Shown here piece after piece: positions 30,139 to 37,976 of a stretch of DNA of 64,000 nt; position 1 is the first letter of the stretch, and every line of letters begins with the position of its first letter. The notes below the pieces were generated by a model. That model had not been told where the DNA came from. It ran no database searches and saw nothing but the letters and a program-made list of their open reading frames with translations. The DNA is taken from contig NC_090767.1 of NCBI RefSeq assembly GCF_036898095.1, positions 28,764,282 through 28,828,281 of the forward strand. The letters run 5' to 3'. Both the position numbers and the translations under genes were made by a program. Source of the stretch: Palaemon carinicauda. Its lineage: Eukaryota; Arthropoda; Malacostraca; Decapoda; Palaemonidae.

Positions 30139-32100
30139 GAGGAGCAGATGAAGTGTGACTACGACTTCTGCGCTGTGAAACGCCCGCACTTCTACGGGCA
30201 TACGGCGTGTAGGACTCACGCCCCTTGTGCCAATAAGAAAGGGGATTTGAAGTTCTGGGACCCGCAGAACTGTACGGTCTGCCAGGCTCGCCTAGTCGAT
30301 GCCTTCCATAATCCTCCCTCAGCGGAGGTCAGGGACACTTCTCGGGATAAGCTACGCAAGTGGGTGCGTGGCTTCCAGAAGAATGCCACTGGACCGTACC
30401 TGGCCACTGAAGAAATGAGGTCCCTTCTGTTCCCAAAGGCCTCCCCTGATTCTGTGGTGCCCAAAGAATTGATCCCCACTGTCCAAATTACGGTGGAACC
30501 AGACGTAGTCATGGCCCAGTCCATGCACGAGTGCCACCTGGATTTCGAGAACGACGAACACATGTCGGATATTTCGGAGGGCACGGAGAAGACCCTTATG
30601 GCCCAAGGTGCGGAAGATGAAGAGGACCAGGTGGAATACACCGAGTCGGAGCAAGAGGTCGCTCCTCCTTCCATCACCGCCCCTACTCCTACACTGACGG
30701 AAGTGTCTCTCCCGTCTACCTCCGCTACCCTGGAACCCATTCCATCCGCCCAAGAGATGTTCCGGATGATCAAAGCCATTATGGACGACAGGCTGAAAGA
30801 AAATCAAGAGTTCATCAGGTCCATGATGGGGTCCAAAGAACCGAAGAAGATCTCGGTTAAGGATCTCCCTGCATGCTCACACGCCAACCCCTGGAGGTAT
30901 GCTGAGCATATGGTTATCGCGACCGGCAGGATCTTTGTCAGTGATAAGATCGGCACGGTCCCCCTGGAAGATGTGGAGTTCTTCCCAAACTTCGAGGCCT
31001 ACCCGGACTGTTACGTCCGGCTCCGTTCTGAACCTGCCTCTAAAGAAGAGACCGAACCCAAGGAGGAGATAGCGTACTATCTCGCGAAGGCCCAGGCTAT
31101 GCTAGCCAACACATTTAAAAGTAGGGGTTTTACCTGCTCTAAGCTTCCGGCCCTGAGCAAGAAGCACCCTACCTACGTCGCACCCGACGATGCAGTCCTT
31201 CCCTTCATGGAAAAGGCCTTCGCTGCGTGCCTCAAGGCTGTGGAAGAAGGAAAACCCTGCCCTGCACTGGAGGAGTGCAGACCCTTCTCCATAGTGACTC
31301 CCCCCGACGCTCGACACTGGAAGGATATCCAGCATACTTTCGTGGTGGGAAAGCTAGATCCTGTCGTAGCCGAACGTCAGTTTAACGAAGACCTCCCGAA
31401 ACTCAACGACCACCTCCTTCGTCGGGAACAAGATACGAAGGAGAGGCTTGCAGCATCCATGTCCCACCAGGTCCAACTTGACATCATGGCTTGTGACACC
31501 AGAGTACCAGACCACTACATGGTACTCGCCAAATCCCACATGGCAACCCTGGTGAAGGATTTGTATCACTTCATGAAGGCTCGGAGAGCCTGTCGAGAAT
31601 TCGTGTTCTCAGGTGCCACTGTGAAACACGAACCCCGGAGGCTGATTTCCTCCAACATCTGGGGTAAACACCTCTTTCCCTCTGACCTCGTGAAAGAGAT
31701 CACCGACAAAGCTGCCACGGAGAACAGGAACCTTCTCCACAAGTGGGGCATGTCAAAGAAAAGGAAATCCTCCCAGGACGATGGACCTCAACCTAAGAGG
31801 AAATCCTTCAAGCAGAAACCCCAGCAACGTCAACAGAGACGGCAGTTTCCAGGACCCGCTACTCCCCAAGTGGCAGCTCAACCACAGCAGACCTTTCAGC
31901 TGGTCACCCAACCGGTCTTGTCACAGTCACCGGTTTTCACCCCTGCCTTTGAGCAACAGACGACTACCTTTCGTCCCAAAGGTAGAGGCTCAAGCAGAGG
32001 TGCAGGCAGAGACGCGTCTCGCCGTCCCTCCAGAGGCAGAGGGGGAAGGGGAACTAGCGGCCGAGGCAGTAAGCCCTCGGGACATCAGAAGCAATGTAGT
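30139..32100 (+). CDS. Gag-like protein of element 3
   Basis: Open from the acceptor at 30138; first ATG at 30148. The N-terminus (about residues 1-50) is a Cys/His module: KCDYDFCAVKR, GHTACRTHAPC, WDPQNCTVC. Then KLRKWVRGFQKNA, an acidic/Pro-Ser/Thr linker (residues about 130-230), NPWRYAEHMV, ...DLYHFMKARRACREFVF, GATVKHEPRRLIS, and a basic Gln/Arg then Gly/Arg-rich tail (RGRGGRGTSGRGS) near 32040, likely to bind RNA. Unlike elements 2 and 4 there is no intron after the Cys/His module. No Gag stop is present: the frame stays open to 34440, through pol, into the recombinase. The 3' end given is where similarity to element 4 Gag ends. Confidence 0.85.
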
Positions 32101-33937
32101 GCTTCCGGTGGGAGGAAGACTCCGCCAATTCCAGGATCGTTGGACCTTCGATCCCTGGGCACACAGCATCGTCAAGAAGGGTCTAGGCTGGAGTTGGACT
32201 CAACCACCCCCAACCTTCCAGCAATTCTTCCAACAATCAACCCCCCTTCTGGAAGAATATGTCCTAGATCTCTTGAACAAGAAGGTGATAAGGAAGGTAA
32301 AGTCCACCAGGTTCCAAGGGAGACTGTTTTGTGTCCCCAAGAAAGACTCCGACATACTCAGAGTCATTCTGGACTTATCCCCCCTCAACAAGTTCATAGC
32401 GAACGACAAGTTCAAGATGCTGACTCTTCAACAGATAAGGACCCTTCTGCCTCGAGGTTCTTACATGGTCTCCATAGACCTGGCGGATGCCTATTGGCAT
32501 GTTCCAATGAACCATCACGCTTCCTCCTACCAAGGATTTCGACTCCAAAGGAAAAGCTACGCCTTCAGGGCCATGCCCTTCGGCCTCAATGTGGCCCCTC
32601 GGATCTTCACAAAGCTGGCGGACGCCATAGTACAACAGCTCCGCCTCCGAGACGTCCAGGTGATGGCCTACCTCAACGATTGGCTAGTCTGGGCTCCATC
32701 GCCCGAGGATTGTTTAAAATCCTGCAGCAAAGTCACCCAGTACCTAGAACACCTGGGATTCAAGATAAACGTGAAAAAATCTCGCCTCTCTCCAGCTCAG
32801 AAGTTCCAATGGTTAGGAATCCAATGGAACCTTCAGTCACACCGCCTTTCCATCCCCCAGAAGAAAAGGAAGGAAATAGCAGGGTCTGTCAAGCGACTAC
32901 TGATCTCCAAGCGGATCTCAAGACGCCAGCAGGAACGAGTTCTAGGCTCTCTACAGTTCGCCTCAGTAACAAACCCGGTGCTTCGTGCACAGCTAAAGGA
33001 TGCCGCGGGAGTCTGGAGACGTTCTGCATCCATCGCTCGAAGAGACCTCAAGAGACGGCTCCCAAACAGACTTCGACTTCTCCTCAAGCCGTGGTCGGAA
33101 GCAAAGGCCCTGAAAAGGTCCATCCCTCTTCAACACCCACCTCCATCACTCAACATCCACACGGACGCTTCGCTGGAGGGTTGGGGAGGTCACTCCCACC
33201 AAAAACAGGCTCAAGGCACATGGTCTCCCCTGTTCAAGACGTTTCACATCAACATCTTGGAGGCCATGGCGGTCCTTCTAACTCTGAAGAAACTCTCCCC
33301 GCCTCCCTCGATCCATATTCGTCTAACCCTAGACAACTCGGTGGTAGTTCGATGTCTCAATCGCCAAGGCTCAAGATCGCCCCAGATAAATCAGGTGCTT
33401 CTGACAATCTTCCGTCTGGCAGAGAGGAAGAAATGGCACCTGTCTGCAGTTCACCTACAAGGATTCCGCAACGTGACAGCGGACGCTCTATCTCGGACAA
33501 GCCCGATAGAGTCGGAATGGTCTCTAGATGCAAGATCATTCTCCTTCATCTCTCACCAAGTCCCAAAACTTCAGATCGATCTCTTCGCAACGAGCGACAA
33601 CAATCAACTTCCTCGGTATGTGGCCCCGTACGAGGACCCCAAGGCAGAAGCAGTGGATGCCATGTCACTGGACTGGAACAGATGGTCCAAGATCTACCTG
33701 TTCCCTCCCACCAACCTTCTGCTGAAAGTCCTCTCCAAGCTGAGAACCTTCAAAGGGACAGCGGCCCTAGTGGCTCCCAAGTGGCCCCGGAGCAACTGGT
33801 ACCCCCTTGTCCTGGAGCTGCAGCCCAAGCTGATCCCTCTCCCGGGCCCAGTTCTCTCCCAACAAGTACAGAAGTCGACTGTCTTCGCTTCATCATCGAA
33901 AATCAAGGACCTTCATCTCATGATTTTCTCTCCCTAG
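31781..33937 (+). CDS. Pol of element 3: RT, RNase H, methyltransferase-like
   Basis: 718 codons in the +1 frame relative to gag, overlapping the gag end by about 320 bp. The start codon is uncertain; frameshifting is possible. RT: GGRLRQFQDRWTFDPWA, GRLFCVPKKDSDILRVILDLSPLN, SIDLADAYWHVP (first Asp, residue about 232), FGLNVAPRIFTKL, then YLNDW at about residue 297, where the catalytic first Asp is Asn (AAC). RNase H: HTDASLEGWGGHS (about 461), NILEAMAVLL, LTLDNSVVV, NVTADALSRTSP, with all four acidic residues kept. The C-terminal methyltransferase-like part has LQIDLFATSDNNQLPRYVAP, LFPPTNLLLKVL and VAPKWPRSNWYPL. RT is predicted inactive by the N substitution. Confidence 0.92.
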   Translation: MDLNLRGNPSSRNPSNVNRDGSFQDPLLPKWQLNHSRPFSWSPNRSCHSHRFSPLPLSNRRLPFVPKVEAQAEVQAETRLAVPPEAEGEGELAAEAVSPRDIRSNVVLPVGGRLRQFQDRWTFDPWAHSIVKKGLGWSWTQPPPTFQQFFQQSTPLLEEYVLDLLNKKVIRKVKSTRFQGRLFCVPKKDSDILRVILDLSPLNKFIANDKFKMLTLQQIRTLLPRGSYMVSIDLADAYWHVPMNHHASSYQGFRLQRKSYAFRAMPFGLNVAPRIFTKLADAIVQQLRLRDVQVMAYLNDWLVWAPSPEDCLKSCSKVTQYLEHLGFKINVKKSRLSPAQKFQWLGIQWNLQSHRLSIPQKKRKEIAGSVKRLLISKRISRRQQERVLGSLQFASVTNPVLRAQLKDAAGVWRRSASIARRDLKRRLPNRLRLLLKPWSEAKALKRSIPLQHPPPSLNIHTDASLEGWGGHSHQKQAQGTWSPLFKTFHINILEAMAVLLTLKKLSPPPSIHIRLTLDNSVVVRCLNRQGSRSPQINQVLLTIFRLAERKKWHLSAVHLQGFRNVTADALSRTSPIESEWSLDARSFSFISHQVPKLQIDLFATSDNNQLPRYVAPYEDPKAEAVDAMSLDWNRWSKIYLFPPTNLLLKVLSKLRTFKGTAALVAPKWPRSNWYPLVLELQPKLIPLPGPVLSQQVQKSTVFASSSKIKDLHLMIFSP

Positions 33938-34948
33938 CCGCAAAGAAGAGGTTTGGGATCTCGAAGAAAAGTCTAGACTTCCTCGAGGAATACAAGACCG
34001 AATCCACAAGACGGCAAAACGAATCATCTTGGAGAAAATGGGTCTCTTTCGTCAAGGCAAAAAATCCTAAGGAAATCACCATTGATTTCTGCATGTCCTT
34101 CTTCATTCACCTTCATGGACAGGGATTAGCAGCCAATACGATTTCGACTTGCAAATCGGCCTTGACTAGACCACTATTGTATGCCTTCCAAATTGATCTG
34201 TCCAGCGACATCTTCAATAAACTGCCGAAAGCATGCGCTCGTCTACGCCCAGCACCCCCACCGAAACCGATCTCCTGGTCATTGGACAAGGTGCTCCATT
34301 TTGCCTCCAACTTGGATAATGATTCATGCCCTCTCAAGGATGACTCAGAAAGTTATATTTCTCTTTGCTCTTGCCTCAGGAGCCCGAGTCAGCGAAATAG
34401 TGGCATTGTCAAGAGAAGAGGGTCATATCCTGTTTACTGATTCAGGAGACATTACCCTCTCCCCGGATCCGACGTTTCTCGCCAAAAACGAATTACCCAC
34501 CAAAAGATGGGGCCCCTGGAGAATATGCCCCCTGAAGGAAGATGCCTCTCTATGCCCAGTAGAGAGCCTCAAGGTCTATCTTCGCAGAACTTCGAACTTT
34601 GGTGGAGGGACTTTGGTGGAGGGCCTTTGGTGGAGGGACTTTGGTTGAGGCCAACTCTTCAAAGGAGAAACATCGGGCAGCGACCTGTCACTGAAACAAC
34701 TAAGAGCGAAAATCACCTACTTCATTCGCAGAGCGGATCCTGACAGTACACCCGCCGGTCACGATCCTAGAAAAGTTGCATCGTCTCTGAATTTCTTTCA
34801 GAGTATGGACTTCGAAAGCCTTAAATGCTTCACAGGCTGGAAGTCCTCGCGTGTTTTCTTCAAACATTATGCGAAACAAGTGCACGAAGTCAAACATTTT
34901 GTGGTAGCCGCAGGTAGTGTTATGAAACCTGCACCTAACTCTGCATAG
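33918..34948 (+). pseudogene. Tyrosine recombinase of element 3 (frameshift and stop)
   Basis: N-terminal part in the gag frame: SKKSLDFLEEYKTESTRRQN, SWRKWVSFV, GLAANTISTCKSAL, ACARLRPAPPPKPISWSLD. The frame shifts near 34330-34345 and continues as FLFALASGARVSEIVALS (catalytic Arg), LCPVESLKVYLRRTS. It stops within a short tandem expansion near 34595-34650. The last part has AGHDPRKVASSLNFF (HxxR) and SRVFFKHYAKQV (Tyr), stop at 34946-34948. It would perform integration; here it cannot be made as one protein. Confidence 0.9.
34595..34650 (+). repeat. 15-bp minisatellite inside recombinase of element 3
   Basis: GGTGGAGGGACTTTG-type units occur three to four times in tandem, between the YLRRTS block and the expected GPLF-like block of the recombinase. 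Element 4 has SSNSSGPLFVREQGG without such repeats. Confidence 0.8.
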
Positions 34949-35757
34949 AACAGCGAGTTACTTGGGACTCTAACTCTTCGGGTGCCTATGTTGACCCTCG
35001 AGCGATACAGTGATGTCGAAAACACTTAGTGCTTCCTTATAACTGTTCTTATCCCAGGTGAAATGTCATAGTCGTCACACAAGTGCCGCATGCCTAGAGC
35101 ATGATGTGTTTTAATTAAAGACTGACGTTCCTCGAGAACGAGTGCCTACTAATAAATTTGAAATTCCCTTTCAGATTCAAGAGCAAGTCTTTATTACTAT
35201 GTACATTATAATTTACTGTAAATTAACTTTACTTAATGCTGCAATTCATTTAATTTTCTGCAATTGTGAAATAAAATTCCTATTTTATTACTTGTGCGTC
35301 TCAATCCGCTCCTACTTATACTATGAAATACATGCCTGTCATAGTTTTATTATCCCCTTCCCTATGGTTCATGGAGATACTAAGGTCCTAACCCTTATTA
35401 TATATTCACTCTTACAATGTAATATTCCAATACGAATACTTACTCTTCATACCCTAGAGACGAAACTAACCTTCTCAGCTCACAGTGTCCAACCACCACT
35501 TGTCTGCCTTCCAGAATGTTCCGATACGAATGCCAACCATTCAGTCTCGTCTCCAAGTTCTTCAGGTTCTTCTAGCAAGGTGAATAGCCCTTCGATAACC
35601 ACTTTGATCTCGGCATGGCCCGTGGGAACTTCACTGCCAAGGGGGCAGGAAGATTCTTCCCTACGGTTCTTTTATTAAGATTACTATGCTACATTGTTCA
35701 AAGCCCTTGGCACTTACCCAATAGGAGAAAATCTACCACGATACATTGATTCTCTGG
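34949..35757 (+). other. 3' untranslated region of element 3
   Basis: Lies between the recombinase stop and ICR. A 178-codon frame at 35142-35678 has AT-rich, Ile/Leu/Ser composition, no counterpart in the other elements and no recognisable domain, so I do not call it. Confidence 0.5.
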
Positions 35758-35870
35758 TATTCTTCCATCAGGACGCCATGGCTTGAGCCCAAAAAACGGA
35801 TTTTGAGGGAAGCGAAAAATCTATTTTTGGGTGAGATAGCCATGGCGTCCTGATGGACCCTCCCTGCTAC
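35758..35870 (+). repeat. Element 3 internal complementary region
   Basis: CCATCAGGACGCCATGGC-TTGAGCCCAAAA is the reverse complement of the left outer end (28523-28555). CGGATTTTGAGGGAAGCG through TGAGATAGCCATGGCGTCC is the reverse complement of the right outer end (43728-43791). The two meet at an A-run. Confidence 0.93.
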
Positions 35871-35939
35871 TTCGTCTAGTTTTTAGGTCCAACCCTGCTC
35901 TGCTGTATCATGGTGATCGGCAAGCAACTGGCTTCAGGA

Positions 35940-36250
35940 TGAGGACGGACGTGACGTCATTTAGCAATGGCGCCCGTTTGTTTACGTCTCGAGTACCAAA
36001 AGTAGCCACGGACGAGATTAGCTGTGGAACGGCTCCCAGCTATTCTCCGCCCTTACACACCGAAGTGTTAACTCTGTTCGGGGTGTAGATAGCTATGTGG
36101 CGCGTTAATACATGCGTCCCCTGTTGATATACAATGTCTTAAAAGGGAAACCTTTAGGATACTCGCTCCAGAAGTTAGAATTCTGTGATAACCTGTGGTT
36201 AAATTCTCTGGGAATATCTTAGTAGTTATATACCCAAGGAAGCTACCAAA
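35940..36250 (+). repeat. Element 3 right ITR, inner part, interrupted
   Basis: Reverse complement of the left ITR, with 120 bp extra at 36071-36190. It breaks at GCTACCAAAAA where element 4 begins, and resumes with GGAACCTTCC at 43724. Confidence 0.9.
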
Positions 36251-36253
36251 AAA

Positions 36254-36545
36254 GGGATTTTGACGTAGGAAAAATCTATTTCTGGGCGAGGGACCTGTGC
36301 CGCCCAGTGAATAAGCTCCATTTAGCACTTATTCTTAGGTAATTTACTGCTAAATATACCAGAGAAAAAATGTAAAGGAGTGCTAGGTTAACTAGCTCAC
36401 TCACCTATTGGTGTCGGTATAAAATTGGGCGTATAATCCAGAGGTCCCGCACTATTTAGATTCATCCACGACAGAAACCCCAATAGAGGAGAGCCGTTCA
36501 ACCTCACTCGGTACTACTAACACTGCATCCGCTCAGAACCCAACT
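36254..36545 (-). repeat. Element 4 inverted terminal repeat, 3' end of element
   Basis: GGGATTTTGACGTAGG through AGTACTACTAACACTGCATCC-like sequence to GAACCCAACTCC. Matches the reverse complement of 43445-43720 with TCACCTATTGGTGTCGG and AGAGGTCCCGCACTATTTAG as landmarks. Confidence 0.9.
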
Positions 36546-36592
36546 CCTTAGCACCCAAAGTTTGGGGACTCCAAGGGAGAGGAGCTGGGAGG

Positions 36593-36685
36593 GTTCACTG
36601 GGCGGCACAGGTCCCTCGCCCAGAAATAGATTTTTCCTACATCAAAATCCCTTTTCTGGGCTCGAACCTGTGCCGCCCAGTGAAT
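36593..36685 (-). repeat. Element 4 internal complementary region
   Basis: TTCACTGGGCGGCACAGGTC through TTTTTCCTACATCAAAATCC complements the left end; TTTTCTGGGCTCGAACCTGT through CGCCCAGTGAAT complements the right end (43690-43720). Same layout as element 2. Confidence 0.93.
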
Positions 36686-37001
36686 CTATACAAGAGAAAT
36701 GTCACCAAACTTGCAAAATAAAGGAAAAAACATAAGCGTAAGGGAAATACAGGATGCTTTAATCAGAGATGAGTACCAAAAAACAATTATAAGGGTATCT
36801 TAAATATGGACATAAATCCACTTGGTTGACAAATAAGGTAGGTATAATAATGCCGTGAGTGATAATATATACAGATACTCAGGAGTTTTAAAAATTTATA
36901 AATATAATAACAGTATTCAGGTGCGAGACCAACGAATACAATAGGGTATAAATGAGGCAGGTAAGAGGGAGAGATAAAGAGACAAGGCATTAACCTGTGA
37001 G
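36686..37001 (-). other. 3' untranslated region of element 4
   Basis: AT-rich stretch between ICR and recombinase stop. Nothing else seen. Confidence 0.55.
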
Positions 37002-37976
37002 TTACCTGGGAGTAACTACGCTCCCTGCAGCTACTGTAGAAAATTTTAGGGCTTCCAGATGTTTAAGGTAGTGTTTCTTGAACACTGACGGTGATTTCCA
37101 CCCTGTATACCTGGAAAGGTCCGTAAAATTCATGTGGTGAAAAAAGTTCACCGAAGTAGCAACCGCTCTGATATCATGTGCAAGAGGAAAAGAGTCAGGG
37201 CTAGCTTGTTTAATAAAATACAAAATTTGTTGCCTGATCCCTTTAATAGTAATGGTACCGCCTTGTTCTCTAACGAATAGAGGCCCCGAGGAGTTAGAGG
37301 AGGTCCGGGATAAATAAGACCTAAGAGTAGTAACAGGGCACAGAGACGGGTCTTGCGTGAGGGGAACAATTTTCCAGGAGGACCATCTGTTCTGAGGGTC
37401 TTCGTTCTTAGCCAAAAAGAATTTGTTAGGTGAAAGAAGGACCTCTCCCGAAGGCAGGAACTCAATATGACCCGGGTCTCTCGACAAAGCTGCCAGTTCA
37501 GAAATTCTTGCCCCGGAAGCCAAGCTCACCAGGAAAAGTGTTTTCCTGAGTAGGGGAATGTAATCACAAGAACTGTTAAGGGTATCAGAAGCCAATTTGA
37601 GTACATCATTAAGGAACCAGGTCACCGGGGTAGGACGAGTAACCGGTTTCAGTCTGGCACAGGCTTTCGGAATTGAAGCTAACAAAGAGTCGGTTAAGTC
37701 TATGTTAAAACCCACTAGGAAGATCTTTTTCAAAGCAGATTTAATAGTGGTGATAGTATTGGCTGCCAGACCTGATTCTAATAAAGATCTAAAGAAAGTG
37801 ACTGTAAGGTTCAAGTTCATACATTTCACGTCTGAGTCTATCAAAAATTTTGCCAACTTTTTAACTGCAGAGTCATACTGGCGGATGGTGGAATCCCGTT
37901 TATCCGATTCTAGGAACAGGGTGTTTTGAGGATCAATATTGGCACCATGCATGGCCGCAAACTTCATAAAGTCCAT
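37002..37976 (-). CDS. Tyrosine recombinase of element 4 (intact)
   Basis: 324 codons, uninterrupted. N-terminal SAM-like domain at residues about 25-120 (DSTIRQYDSAVKKLAKFL, ANTITTIKSALKKIF). Catalytic domain: Arg in SLASGARISELAAL (about 162), a Lys-containing turn around FLAKNEDPQNRWSSW, the HxxR box in LAHDIRAVATSVNFF (about 267), and Tyr in VFKKHYLKHLEAL (about 300). The fold and residues match tyrosine recombinases of DIRS-type elements, which integrate circular DNA. Its start overlaps the pol end by 13 bp, in the gag frame. Relative to element 2 it has no breaks, so it may still be functional. Confidence 0.93.
   Translation of the reverse strand: MDFMKFAAMHGANIDPQNTLFLESDKRDSTIRQYDSAVKKLAKFLIDSDVKCMNLNLTVTFFRSLLESGLAANTITTIKSALKKIFLVGFNIDLTDSLLASIPKACARLKPVTRPTPVTWFLNDVLKLASDTLNSSCDYIPLLRKTLFLVSLASGARISELAALSRDPGHIEFLPSGEVLLSPNKFFLAKNEDPQNRWSSWKIVPLTQDPSLCPVTTLRSYLSRTSSNSSGPLFVREQGGTITIKGIRQQILYFIKQASPDSFPLAHDIRAVATSVNFFHHMNFTDLSRYTGWKSPSVFKKHYLKHLEALKFSTVAAGSVVTPR

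Noticed and set aside
32100..33917. Middle of the 1430-codon frame of element 3 as a protein domain
   Set aside because: It is the second reading frame of RT-RNase H. Kept only as a finding about frame openness and not annotated as a product.
35142..35678. 178-codon frame in the 3' region of element 3
   Set aside because: No similarity to any frame in the other elements, low-complexity hydrophobic and Ser-rich composition; probably chance.
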